Positions 9,827 to 20,269 of a stretch of DNA of 64,000 nucleotides are shown here, piece after piece. The stretch covers positions 278,060,109 to 278,124,108 of the forward strand of contig OX422222.1 in NCBI GenBank assembly GCA_949130495.1. The letters are read 5' to 3'. Position numbers and translations under genes: made by a program. The DNA comes from Sambucus nigra (Eukaryota; Streptophyta; Magnoliopsida; Dipsacales; Adoxaceae). The notes under the pieces were generated by a model. That model was not told the DNA's origin. It ran no database searches and was given only the letters and a program-made list of their open reading frames with translations. Position 1 is the stretch's first letter. Each line of letters begins with the position of its first letter.

Positions 9827-10235
9827 AGTGGAGGTGCTTCCAAATATTTCTTCAAGTCTTGAAAGGCTTTCTCACATTCCTCATTCCACTCGAAAGTTTT
9901 TCGAAGTGTTTTGAAGAATGGAAGGCATCTATCAGTTGCTCGGGATACAAATCTGTTGAGCGCTGCAACTCGTCCTGTAAGACTCTGCACCTCTTTCTTG
10001 ATCGCAACCCTAAAAGTGCTTTGATCTTTTCTGGATTCGCCTCAATGCCTCGCTAGTTGACGATGTATCCGAGGAACATCCCTTCTCGTACTCCAAATGT
10101 ACACTTCGTCGGGTTGAGCTTCATTTGGTATTTATCCAGTTGATCAAAGGTCTGAGCTAAGTCAACTAGATGATCAGCAGCTTTCTTGCTCTTTGTCAGC
10201 ATATCATCGACATAGACTTCCATGTTGCAACTGAT
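9826..10235 (-). pseudogene. E1 reverse transcriptase C-terminal part, tether deleted
   Basis: Continuing the RT frame after TAA 10236, the catalytic box YVDDM (about 10200-10217) is intact, followed by TKCTFGVREGMFLGY and, after TAG at 10053 (relatives have Gln), GIEANPEKIKAL. Near 9826 the frame runs from KKYLEAPPLL straight into VEDFIAEFTY of another frame. In E2 the corresponding place (29500-29880) still holds the connection domain with LYLYLIVFELIVSSVLV. E1 has therefore lost roughly a hundred codons of RT tether and shifted frame. The deletion is inferred from that comparison. Confidence 0.88.
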
Positions 10236-12017
10236 TTATTCGGTGAAAACCTTGTTCATCAGCCGCTGGTATGTCGCTCCTGCATTTTTCAAACCAAAAG
10301 GCATAACATTATAGCAATAAGTTCCTCTAGGGGTAATAAAAGAAGTACTTTCCATGTCTTCAGGTTTCATTTTGATCTGGTTATAGCCAGAGTAAGCATC
10401 CATGAAGCTGAGCAGCTCGTTTCCTGAGGTAGCCTCTACTAGTTGATCAATTCGGGGCAATGGAAAGTGATCTTTTTGGCATGCCTTATTGAGATCGGTG
10501 AAATCAACACACATTTTCCATTTATTGTTCTTCTTCTTTACCATTACCACATTTGCTAACCAGTCTGGATACTTCACATCTTCAATGAATTGGGCTTTCT
10601 GGAGCTTCTCGACCTCCTCTTGTATAGCCTGATTCTTCTCGGGGCTAAATACTCTTCTTCTCTGCTTTACAGGCTTGATCTCCTTATTCACATTGAGCTC
10701 ATGACATAAGAAGTTTGGATCTATTCCTGGCATGTCTTCATGACTCCACGCAAAAGTTTTCTTCCTATTTCTCAAGAAAGTTATCAACTCCTGTTTTATT
10801 GAAGCATCTAACGACGAACCTACCTGAGTTGTTCGTTCAGGATGTTCATCGTCCAGAATAACATTTTCTGTAGACTCCACCACCTGTCCTTTTACAAGTT
10901 GGGATTCATCTCGAGGATCCAGTGTTTCAATTTCTGTACCTTCATCCACCTGGTAAGTAGTAGTCGTTTTCATTGACACTTCATGCTCCTCTTGCTCGGC
11001 AGATGAATAATAGCATTCCCGAGCTACTTTTTGATCACCTTTCACAACTCCTACTCCAAAATTTGTTGGGAATTTTAAGCATTGATGTACCGTAGATGGA
11101 ACTGCTTCGAACTTCTTCAAACCAACCCTTCCCATGATGATATTGTAGGCTGAATGCACATTCTTATCCATCACAAAGAAGCGTATTCTTTCTGTTCGAC
11201 AAGCATGCCAAGTTCCAATGAGTATATCCAACTTGATCGTCCCAAGTGAAAAAACTTTCTCGCCAGCAAAACCCAGAAGAGGTCTGTGATAAGGTTCCAA
11301 TTGAGATAATTTTAAATTCAAGTTGTCAAAGCATGAATAGTACATGATGTCTTCCGAACTACCATTGTCTACCAGCACCCTTGAAATCACTACTTCTTTC
11401 ATCCTCATTTTGATCACCAAAGGGTCGTCGTGAGGGTAAGGAACACCTGCCAGGTCATTTTTTGAAAAGCCAATGACCATCTTCTCTTTGTTTACCTTCC
11501 TCGGACGATCCTCCTCGGCCAAATTTATTCGCTGAATGTACGAGCAAGCTTGTGCCTCTCCGAGGTAAGCTTTTCTTTCTGCAGTAAGGTCTCCTCCTCC
11601 TGCATCTCCTCCTGTAATAACATTACAATCAAATGATCCAAAACGTATGGAAAATACCTCTCGTTCTGGCTGCCTTGGTTTCTTGGGAAGATCAGGGTCA
11701 TCCTCGGCATCATCTTCATGGTCTCTCTTCTTTTTCTCCTCTGCTCGACGAGGAGATCTAGATCTCTCTCTAGTTCGATCATTATTTCTTCTTTCACCTC
11801 CCGGATCAACATACTTTGCTAGCTTTTCTCTTCGGATGAGTGTTTCAATCTCGTTCTGAAGAACTATGCAATTTTTAGTCATATGGACATGGTCCTTGTG
11901 GAACTCGCAATATTTATTCCTATTCCTCGCATCAGGGTCTGACCTCAGTTTCTTCGGCCACTTTACCTCCTCGCTATTCTTGATTTCTTCCAAGACATGA
12001 TTAATACCCATTTTCAA
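10236..12017 (-). CDS. E1 gag C-terminus, protease and reverse transcriptase fingers/palm
   Basis: The 593-residue open frame has in order: a knuckle-like YCEFHKDHVHMTKNC (about 11870-11920) as in Tat gag proteins; a Lys/Arg/Glu-rich linker; the aspartic protease box VLVDNGSSEDI (about 11345-11380); and the RT from WLANVVMVKKKNNKWK through DFTDLNKAC and FMDAYSGYNQIKM to MPFGLKNAGATYQRLMN. It stops at TAA 10236 where CAA (Gln) is expected just before the YVDD box. The first in-frame Met is not the true start, because the frame continues upstream across TAG 12078 into gag. As it stands the fragment is inactive, since the RT catalytic box lies beyond the stop. Confidence 0.93.
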   Translation of the reverse strand: MKMGINHVLEEIKNSEEVKWPKKLRSDPDARNRNKYCEFHKDHVHMTKNCIVLQNEIETLIRREKLAKYVDPGGERRNNDRTRERSRSPRRAEEKKKRDHEDDAEDDPDLPKKPRQPEREVFSIRFGSFDCNVITGGDAGGGDLTAERKAYLGEAQACSYIQRINLAEEDRPRKVNKEKMVIGFSKNDLAGVPYPHDDPLVIKMRMKEVVISRVLVDNGSSEDIMYYSCFDNLNLKLSQLEPYHRPLLGFAGEKVFSLGTIKLDILIGTWHACRTERIRFFVMDKNVHSAYNIIMGRVGLKKFEAVPSTVHQCLKFPTNFGVGVVKGDQKVARECYYSSAEQEEHEVSMKTTTTYQVDEGTEIETLDPRDESQLVKGQVVESTENVILDDEHPERTTQVGSSLDASIKQELITFLRNRKKTFAWSHEDMPGIDPNFLCHELNVNKEIKPVKQRRRVFSPEKNQAIQEEVEKLQKAQFIEDVKYPDWLANVVMVKKKNNKWKMCVDFTDLNKACQKDHFPLPRIDQLVEATSGNELLSFMDAYSGYNQIKMKPEDMESTSFITPRGTYCYNVMPFGLKNAGATYQRLMNKVFTE

Positions 12018-12077
12018 GGGAGTATAATTATCGAATTTCTTCAGGACTTCCCATGACGACTTATTATTTCTGGAACG

Positions 12078-12911
12078 CTAGTCACTGCCATTGCCCTTAT
12101 GCTCTTTATTCTTAGACTTGTCGATTTCCACCTTGGTGTCTTTATCCATATTCTTCTTTGCAGCCATAGCCTCCTCGGCATTCATGATTTTGGCCGCTTT
12201 TGCCATCAACTCTGACATAGTTTTAGGTGGATCTTTCGCCAAAGTGTAATACAACTTATTAGGCAACAACCCACTCATCAAGGCGGTGATTGCTGTCTTT
12301 TCCTCATAATCTATGACTTCCAGCTTCTCGTTATTGAAACGAGTTATGTAATCTCTAGTGCTCTCACCAGATTTTTGTCTAACACTTAACAAGTGTGCTA
12401 CTCGTTTTACTGGCTTTGCTCCAAAATAGAAATTGCCAATGAACAACTCGGCCAATTGAAAGAAAGTTGAAATCTTACCCCGAGGAAGATTATTGTACCA
12501 TATCTGGGCAGATCCAGTAAGAGTTCCTGAGAATGCCCTACATCTCATCTCGTCGGGGACAGCATAGATGTCGGCAGCAGCTTGATATTGCTCTATGTAA
12601 AGAACAGGATCTGTCTTTCCATCGTATTTGGGGGTCACCACAGGGGCTTTAAACTTTGACGGTGTAGGAAAATTCACAATGGCCTGGACAAAAGGTGTCC
12701 CTTAAACAAAAGTTCGTTGTAGGGGATTCTTCGCCTTAGCCATTTCTCCCAATCTATCCTCCAATCGCTGAAGGGATCCTTTCCACGCTTCATTTCCTTC
12801 CTCGGGCCTATTGGTTCGAGCAATGGATCGTTCTGAAGTAGCCTCCTGAGATCTATCTTGATGAGCAATTGGTCGTGATTGTGCTGATCCTTCTCTTAGA
12901 TCTGATGGTTG
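12078..12911 (-). pseudogene. E1 gag capsid-like domain
   Basis: The 12078-12677 frame contains AFSGTLTGSAQIWYNNLP, QLAELFIGNFYFG and ALMSGLLPNKLYY, the retrotransposon gag (PF03732-type) core that builds the virus-like particle. The frame continues upstream to 12911 with LQRLEDRLGEMA, interrupted by TAA near 12702. It ends with a Lys-rich tail and TAG 12078 before the knuckle region. A short ORF at 12674-12868 in another frame is a shadow. Confidence 0.88.
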
Positions 12912-13391
12912 TCAAAAACTCCTCGACATGGTTTTAGGTGGACTCATATTCCTCCTAGGGCCTAATCGGCTGAAAGGAGATGCCCTGCTCAATCTTTCCA
13001 TGGCACTGGTCCTTTCTGGAGAGAGAGTAATATGTTGCTCAGTATCTGTGGCCCTTATCGATGAAGTTTGCCCAGGTTGATAAGAGAAATCATCAGATTC
13101 CTCATTATGATACGTCTCTGTACGTTTGGATCGTGAAGAAGGTGCACGGGTATTTCTTTGGATGTTTCGTGATCCAGGATGGGGTGGTGTACCGCCATGG
13201 AGAGTTTGGATGAGTTTCCGCATTGTCTCTTGCATGGCGATTTGTTCTTGAGCCAGATTCGTCATAATTCCAGCCAGATCTGGAGGTGCAGATGGGTTCG
13301 GAGGATTTCCAGCATTGCCAGCGTTTCGATTACTGGATTTTTGATTATCTGCCATTGATGATGAATGATTCTTAGTGAAAAATGATAACAA
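12912..13391 (-). CDS. E1 gag N-terminal region
   Basis: The likely start is the ATG at 13355 (MADNQKSS), because E2 keeps MGDNPKYG at the same place (36206); the upstream Met at 13391 gives 12 unsupported residues. The region is Asn/Pro-rich, then has a helical AQEQIAMQETMRKLI that matches AKGQQAMQETLKQLT of E2, then a Ser/Arg-rich linker. It ends in TGA at 12912, after which the gag frame continues. It begins only about 45 bp inside the PBS, so there is almost no leader. Confidence 0.8.
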   Translation of the reverse strand: MLSFFTKNHSSSMADNQKSSNRNAGNAGNPPNPSAPPDLAGIMTNLAQEQIAMQETMRKLIQTLHGGTPPHPGSRNIQRNTRAPSSRSKRTETYHNEESDDFSYQPGQTSSIRATDTEQHITLSPERTSAMERLSRASPFSRLGPRRNMSPPKTMSRSF

Positions 13392-13398
13392 CAGTCGT

Positions 13399-13416
13399 TT
13401 CCCACAGACGGTGCCA
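13399..13416 (-). promoter_or_regulatory. E1 primer binding site
   Basis: Three bases after the 5' LTR the minus strand reads TGGCACCGTCTGTGGGAA. E2 has TGGCATCATCTGTGGGAA at 36272-36289. It starts with the TGG needed to pair with a tRNA CCA end. The first bases resemble the plant tRNA-Asp complement (TGGCGCCGT), but the match fades; the tRNA is not settled. Confidence 0.75.
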
Positions 13417-13419
13417 ATC

Positions 13420-13950
13420 TGTTGATGTAAAAAATTATATCGCTCTAATTATTCAATCACAGATAAATAAAATGAGACAAAGATTTTTAAAGTGGTTCAG
13501 CCTTATAAGAATGGCCTACGTCCACTGTTATGTTATTGCTGAGTGTTTTGGGAATTCTCGATTACAAGTTCTTTTAAGAAATTCCGCCCCTTTGAATGAG
13601 GGTGATACAAGGTATTTATAGCACTTAGGCTGTACATGAAAGGGTATTACATTAAATGATACACATATAAAAGGATAATTCATTTAATGCTCTTCAAACG
13701 TGTGCGTCAAGATGATAAACATTCAATGAATAGTTGAACTGTTGATTATCTAGCAATTAATGCAGCGGTCGAGATGCAGCTCGAACCATCTTAGTTTCTC
13801 GTCGTCCAAGAGTTCCTCGGAGCATTAGAGTTCCTCGGAGTGAGTATGTTGGTCGGGGGAATGATCTTCCTTGTTGCTATTGTGCCACGTAGATTGACAC
13901 GTGTCTTATTATTATTTGTCCACATCAGCATACTAATTTTGGTATCAACA
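13420..13950 (-). repeat. E1 5' LTR
   Basis: 531 bp with terminal TGTTGAT and ATCAACA. Direct repeat of 1787-2353 with about 16-18 substitutions by eye and a 36-bp minisatellite length difference. It is followed by GTGAC at 13951-13955. Confidence 0.95.
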
Positions 13951-13955
13951 GTGAC
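13951..13955. repeat. Target site duplication of E1, right copy
   Basis: GTGAC, identical to 1782-1786. Confidence 0.95.
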
Positions 13956-14110
13956 ATTGGTCAATGGTAAGACCAATAATTTGGTGGAAATCACAGCGAG
14001 CATCATGTTTGAAGTATCTAGGAAGTAGGTCAAGAAATGGACGAGGGCCCAAAGGCTTGATGAGTTTGTGAAAGAATAGTGCTTGACAAACTTGACAAAT
14101 TTGGTTTTGT
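13956..14110 (-). pseudogene. Older Tat/Ogre-like gag zinc-knuckle region, other side of E1
   Basis: The minus strand reads LLPRYFKHDARC and then DFHQIIGLTIDQC, a CX2H-type knuckle very close to CDFHKISGHTTD of E3 (19465-19520). It joins 1262-1786 across the E1 target site. Upstream of 14110 I see no gag homology. Confidence 0.65.
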
Positions 14111-14362
14111 ATGCATCAGTTTGTCTTTGATTCCATTTCTTCGGGGATAGCTACATCTTTTGCCTGTTTTGAGGAAAATAGGCTTGTGACTCCATTTTCT
14201 ATCTTTTCATCTTCTTTTGATGATGAGCGATTTATATTCGTAGGAGCTAGCAAAAATTGCGTGAGTAGCGGAAAGAGGGTTTCCTTCCTTAATCCCTGCA
14301 CGCAACGAGTTTTCCTCTCCTTTTGGGGAGATCCCATGTCGGAGGAATCCCAGATGGCCACA
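14111..14362. repeat. Possible end of the E3 5' LTR
   Basis: The sequence ends GGCCACA at 14362, one base before a tRNA-Arg-type PBS, which is where an LTR should end. The LTR start is not identified and may be lost. ORFs here (plus 14111-14563, minus 14116-14361) have no family features. Confidence 0.35.
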
Positions 14363-14363
14363 A

Positions 14364-14381
14364 TGGCGACTCCGTTGGGGA
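14364..14381 (+). promoter_or_regulatory. E3 primer binding site, tRNA-Arg type
   Basis: TGGCGACTCCGTTGGGGA differs at one base from the plant tRNA-Arg complement (TGGCGACTCCGCTGGGGA) used by Ogre elements. It is on the plus strand, the strand of the decayed gag-pol at 18447-22203. Confidence 0.75.
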
Positions 14382-14492
14382 CTATTTATTTTAGAGGACT
14401 AGACTTTATTTCCCTTTCTCTATTTTTTTTACTTATGTATTATTCTTTCTCTCATACTTACATATTTTGTATATATACCTTGCTCATATCTA

Positions 14493-15020
14493 TGGCCATC
14501 CCGGGTGGCACCGGGGGGAGGGGGGAGAGAGATACATCTCCCCTCGGGAAGGTGGCGCCGTGATCTCGTACCCCTCTTGGGAAGTTTGCTTCGGCCGTCG
14601 TCGGTGTGGGGGTAAATGTGAAGAATAGAGTCGCCAACCTATTTTTCACAAAATAGTCAAAAGAACATGTTGCCACTCCGAGAGAGCGGCATTAAGGACA
14701 AATTGATGCATACAAAACCAATAGTTGGAAAGTTCGGGGCCTGAGTTACGGAATGGGAAGGTATTAGGCACCCATCCCGCCCTTTCGATCTATCATGGGC
14801 TAGTATTATTATTTTCCTTTATATTCGTGTGAAATGTGTGTGCGTGTTTATATAATGGAGATCGGATTTATTCAACTCGTACCATGGACAAGGTAGAGTG
14901 AGGTCATCCATAGAAATATTTCCAAAATAACATACGTAGAAAGTATGATTTGTGCGTTCATCATGATATTGATCATTTCTAGGAAACGATAATATGTGTT
15001 GGATGAAACACAAACAAGCA

Positions 15021-15072
<52 letters not shown>

Positions 15073-16791
15073 ATGGGAGGTTTTAGAAAATTAGGGAATT
15101 TGAGAAATTGAGAAAGTTTGGAAAATTGGACTCGAATCTCGAATTTTAATCCGAGATTCCTACGTAGGCCATAAAGGCATCAAATTCCATGTAGTTCGGA
15201 TATTGCATAGGGGTGGGGTTTATCCCACAGATCCTAACGTAATTTTATTATATGTGTATGAGTAGTAAATGTATTTTTCTAGGTTTTGGAAAAAGTGTGA
15301 TGGATAATTTCGTTCGAAATCTACGGGTGTAACCCTTTTTTTATTTGTTTTTGGAGTTTTTGTAGAAAATAAGGTATGTGCAATATACTAATAAAAGTGT
15401 AGATATTAATGTGTATGAACTAAAGTAAGAACGAGATTATGAATCTAATGTGTATTATTCAAAAACAAGGAATTTAAAGAGAGAGGGAAGGAATTGGACC
15501 TTTTTTGAAGCTTGATCTTTGATCTTGGATGAACTCCCTTGAGTGTTGATGAACCCTGCAAGAGAAGGATATTTGCCAAATCGGGTATGAAAAGGATGGG
15601 AATGTAAGCTTGGAGGAAACTTCACATGAGGAACTTCGCTGATTTCGTGGGAATGTTGCTGAGATCACTGATGCAGATGAATCTGTTCTCTCCCCCTTTT
15701 GGAATAAGGTCATGGCCTTTATTTATAGGATCAGGGGGGTTCCGATCGGCCTACCCCTGGGGGTGCCTATCGACATGTGACCCCAGACATTGTGCCGATA
15801 AGCAAGGATCTGGACATGCCAATTGGCAGTCCCGTGCAGGTTTTGCTGGAAAAACGATCGTAGAACACAAATCATTGATCTGAATCGTGCATGGGGCATA
15901 CCGTTAGAGAGGTATTTTAGATCCCTTTAAGATTCCTATGGATTGCTCCCAGGTTCGGGAGTTGGCTTTAGGTAAAATGTGGCTCAGAAGCACACTTTGG
16001 TCCTTTGGATGGGAGATCGTCGGACGTAAACGAATCATTCGTTCGCATGGTAAGTCAGAATCTCCAACGGGGAAAACCGTTGGAAAGGTTAGGAGATGTA
16101 ATTCGATATTACAAAGAGTTTTTCTTAGTTCGGAAGATTGACCTTGGTCAACCGGGGCTCGAAATCTCCCCGGGACCTCTCGGAGTAAAATATATCGTTC
16201 ATTTGTACTGTAGGTCAGAATCGCGCATGAGGTGGATCGGTAGAAAGGGTATTCAGTGACCTTGAGAGATTTATTCAGTCTCATTTGAGATGAAGAGTTT
16301 AATTTAGTCAAATGGAGCCCGGGAGCGTTCGGTGGCCTCCGGATCTATTTTTAAGGGAAAACTGATTATTTGTCCGAACGGTTATGCTGTCTCGCGTATG
16401 GGGCAGACTATTGGAAAGGGGTTTTAGTGCCCTTCAAAGATTCAAAGATCTTTTTCTCTGATTGTGAAATTGATTGGGTTCAAATTGGGGCCCAAGAGTG
16501 CTCGGTGGCCTCCGAATCGATCTTTGGTAGTAAAATGGTCCGTTTGTCCGAACCGTTATTCTGATTCACGCACGGGGTGGGCTTTTGAAAAGGGTATACA
16601 TGGAACTTTAAAGATTCAAAGATATTTCACTCTAATGATAGAGTTGATTGGAGTCAAACGGGGACCGGGGGAGCCCACTGGGCTCTAGGTCGGTACTTGG
16701 AGTGCGACCTAGGGTTTACAGTGAGATGGGGAGGTGATAGGGACCTAAGGGGAGACTTAGGGGGTCATAGAATGTGGTGTCTAAATTATCA
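14493..16791 (-). repeat. Ogre-type LTR (solo or remnant) inside the E3 leader
   Basis: Homologous along most of its length to the E4 LTR at 57646-59720: shared stretches include TTCGGCCG (14590s), AGAGTCGCCA (14627-14636), GGGAAGGT.TTAG.CACCCAT (14755-14775) and TTCGGGAGTTGGCTTT (15954-15969). Both copies start TGGCCATYCC. The right end is decayed (GGTGTCTAAA where E4 has GGTGTCTACA) and no clean target duplication is found, so limits are approximate. No internal domain adjoins it. Repeated paragraph-like units 15940-16700 hold recurrent GGAAAGG and TCCGAA words. Confidence 0.65.
15022..15069. repeat. (TA)n microsatellite
   Basis: About 24 uninterrupted AT units within the Ogre-type LTR. 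Confidence 0.98.
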
Positions 16792-18446
16792 TGATATCTA
16801 TATACTTCTCTCTGTCATGATCTTTTACTCATTACATGCATATACTACCTTTTCTATCACACACCTTATGCTTTATTCACTTGTGTACAGTTTCCATGCT
16901 TCACTCCACTTACTTGCACATTATCAATATCACTCGTAGATATCCACGATTCATCACACTAGCACACTTCCACCTTTATCTCACTTGTAATCCTTACATT
17001 TCCTTCACTTACATGTATTGCCACATCACTTTTACTTTGCACATTCATTCTACTCACTTGTGTATATTCACATGCCTCATACTTTGTATATACCATCATG
17101 CTTTAAATGTGCTTCGTGCTTTATGTACATACTTGATGGTTTTACTCTCCATGTTTGTCCCCCCATCCCATGCTAATAGTGTGTGTTCCATGCTCCAACT
17201 CATAATAGTAGTATCTCTATGGCTCATCATACATAAAAAAACTCCATAAAATGCTAATTAAGACTCATGCATTCTTACACACTACGTCACGTCAGCATTA
17301 TACTTTGACCAAAATTTTGTCTCGTACTGGGATATCACTCCGTGATGGGTACCGATCCAATGAGGTGCAGTTAAACTAAGTGATATGATTCCCACCTTTC
17401 ATTGTCCTAGTACCTTCGACATATATTAAACGGTTCACCCTGCATCGTATCGCTTGACCGAACTCACGATGGGAGGTATATAATAGGGAAATCATTCATG
17501 TACATCGAGTGTATCGAATTCTCTCTCACACATACCATATCCATGAGGCATATCATGAGGTAATTCACATACACTCAAGTATATTAAATGTCTTGTACAC
17601 ACGTATCGATGAATGCTTTCCCTTATAAGCAAGAGGTATATCGTGGAAGTCATGCCAAAGGAAGGAACCTGTACACTAACCACTTAATGCATCAGCCTCA
17701 TATAGGGGTCTGCCCTAGGACACTCATACTTAGTTTTTCAATTTTAACGTGAAACTCTACCAAAATTTTAGGTCGCCTTACTGCCCGAATTTTCGCATTA
17801 TTTCACCCATTTTTAAAACGACTCTGTCCGTGAGTTTGGAAACAAGTCAAACCGTGTCTTGCATACACCATCTTTTTCCAAAATCGGGTCCTATTCGACA
17901 TTTCACTTACACCTTAGGAAAAACGTAATACAAGTGGAACTTAATAATAACAGTAACACTGGGGAATTTCCTATTCTCTCTCTTCTTTTACCCAAAAGTA
18001 TTTTTGAAAATATCAAAAATATTTCTCCCTTTTTCAAAATACCAAAAATATTTTTTATATTTCCAAAAAAATATATATACCAAATAATTCCTTTTTCCAT
18101 TAGAAGAAAAATATTATTTTTCCCTATCAGGTGCAATCGCATACCCTAGTCTTGGACGGGCTCCCTATTGGCTCGGTACCCCCATCAATCCACCTCGAAG
18201 TTCCACTACTTCCTTCGATAATTCTGTAGAATTTAAGCATTCCATTCGAAGATTATTCATGGAGAATGTTGACCAAAATGCAATCTCCAGCCACACCTAA
18301 TGGTTGTCCTTTTTTAGCTCTGTACCAAAATTGATAGTATTCATGCAGAGGTCCCCGAGATGAAATGAGATAAGGTTTATACTCCTAAACCTCTTGAGAC
18401 TGACATCATATTCCCTCGAGATATGGGTCCATAAGCTCCAGAACTG
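16792..18446 (+). other. E3 leader, non-coding
   Basis: Pyrimidine-rich sequence similar in composition to the 120 bp after the PBS at 14381-14492. Frames are short and unlike known proteins. It precedes gag and is taken as the long untranslated leader typical of Ogre/Tat elements. Confidence 0.4.
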
Positions 18447-19620
18447 ATGTGGGTTCCAAAAGAGTACCAATATATTTTGCGTGCCCCACCTACTAACAGG
18501 CTTCCACCAACTCAACTGCCGATACCAAATCTTGCCCAGCCAGGGGGTAATCTACCAGCACGTGTTCCCGTTGATAAAATAAAAGATTTGAAAAAGGTAA
18601 AAAAATATTTCAAGTGTTATCTAAAATGTTCGATCAAGAAAAATTCTCGGGTAACTGCGTGGATTACACCCACATGTCTCCTTATCCTAAAGTTTGATTG
18701 CTAGAGAATTTTAAAATGCCATATATTAAAATGTTTGGAGGCAAAGAACCTCCTATCGTACACCTACGCTGCTACCACTGTGCTATGATGCTCCTAGGAG
18801 TATCAGAAGAGATAGTGGAACATATGTTCCAGAAAAATCTCAAACAAAGTGCTCTTCGATGGTTCCTCTTATTAGAGGAATCCATACTTCATAGTTAGGA
18901 GGATGTGGCTCAAGAATTTATGACATAGTACAAGTGCAACGAGGAGCTAAAGGTCATCTGTTGAGACCTTGAGCTGCTCAAGCAGAACCCTAGTGAGTCA
19001 GTTAGTAGTTTTGTCAGATGATGGAGGGAAAAGGCCGTTACCATGATAAATCGAATGTTCGAAAATAAAAGGTGAGTATTTGGATAAAGAATTTCTTACC
19101 ACATATCAGAACCTCAATGGGAAGCCGTACTACCCCAATTTTAGAGCCTTATGGGAGAATTGGGTTGAGATTGAAGAAGGGGTCATTACTTAGAAATCCA
19201 AATTTGAGCAGAAGAGGCCAATCGGGTAGTTCATACCTTAGAAGTACGATAAGTCGATCAACACTTCAATATCAACCATCCATAATATCTCTCAATTCGC
19301 TACCTCATGGACACCCAAAAATCATCCCAGTCCGATCAAAAGAGAATACACGAAACTCCATAACCCCTTAGTAAAAGTTTACCAAGCCCTCTTATCCTAA
19401 GATCTCATCAAGCCTATAGAACCTCGACCATTACCAGACCCACTTCTTCAAAATTTTAATCATGATACCTATTGTGACTTCCATAAGATTTCTGGGCACA
19501 CCACTGACTAGTGCTTTCACTTAAAGATTGTGATCCAAATCCTCATTGATAAGGGGATCATTGCCCCTCAACTAATCCAAGGCCTAAAACCATTAAAAAT
19601 CCTATCCTAACGCAGTGGAC
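18447..19620 (+). pseudogene. E3 gag (Ogre/Tat-like), decayed
   Basis: The frame begins with MWVPKEYQYILRAPP and continues across stops with KMPYIKMFGGKEPPIVHLR, CAMMLLG and QSALRWFLLLEES, matching the capsid-like core of Ogre/Tat gag (family pattern KMPKFEKYDGTGDP and ALRWF). Further on YQNLNGKPYYP and the knuckle CDFHKISGHTTD-stop-CFH (19465-19520) follow. At least six stops and some frame changes make it non-functional. Confidence 0.7.
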
Positions 19621-20269
19621 CAGGGTAAATGCCATTCTTTTAAAAATAAAATCAAAATTTTAAACCTTCCACCATAATTAAGTAAATCAAAGCACCAGAT
19701 TCATCTACCAATTCACCCAAACCTCTCAAGGTTTGTCCTTATTTCTTCCTACATTCGTAGAATGTATCTGATTAAACCTTATCCCTCTTAACAAGGGTCT
19801 GCATAGATGTTCGAACCCATTCAGTAAGGGGAAGTATGGATATACCCACAAATTTGGAATCAACATTAGGATTTAGGTCTGAAACTGCCATCAATAATGA
19901 CCCTCGAAGGCGACTATTGCAAAAAAATCAATGCTATGTATAAAGAAGACCACGATAGTCAGATGGATGGTTTGTGTTGAAAAAAGAGGTCACTTTGGAC
20001 AATGTTGTGCAAGTTATGTCTAATGAGTTCATTAAGAAGCAAGAAATATGTATGACCTTCGAACTACTCACACTTTTGAAGCTCAAAGGGAATTTGGCCC
20101 CTCTTTCCAGCACTTCTCTGTTGAATGGGAATAACTGTATGGCGAGGTTGTTGAAATCGTGTAGTGCATTGAATTTTTGTGGAAAGATGACAATGTTGCC
20201 ACCTGATAAGGAGATGATTTTGATAGCTTAGATAACGAATCATACAGTAAATATGTTTACACAGTTGCC
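19621..20269 (+). pseudogene. E3 gag-protease spacer, heavily decayed
   Basis: Only scattered similarity to the Ogre linker can be seen, for example FELLTLLKLKGNL (20058-20100). No intact frame. Confidence 0.35.

Larger units (their letters stand above)
1787..13950 (-). mobile_element. E1: full-length Tat-lineage Ty3/gypsy retrotransposon
   Basis: Two direct LTRs (1787-2353 and 13420-13950), each beginning TGTTGAT and ending ATCAACA, are flanked by a perfect 5-bp duplication GTGAC. Gag, protease, reverse transcriptase, RNase H and integrase follow in that order on the minus strand, the Ty3/gypsy order. There is a PBS next to the right LTR and a G-rich PPT next to the left one, so the right LTR is the 5' LTR. 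A plus-strand spliced gene (2774-6463) and a minisatellite occupy the space between integrase and the 3' LTR. About ten nonsense changes, an integrase active-site change and an internal RT deletion make it non-autonomous. A hand count gives roughly 16-18 substitutions between the LTRs, indicating a fairly recent insertion. Confidence 0.95.

Noticed and set aside
14111..14563. 150-residue plus-strand ORF
   Set aside because: It runs across the PBS at 14364 and an LTR end; no conserved motif.
16836..17249. 137-residue plus-strand ORF with His/Ile/Tyr bias
   Set aside because: Low-complexity pyrimidine-rich leader; no match to any protein family I recognise.
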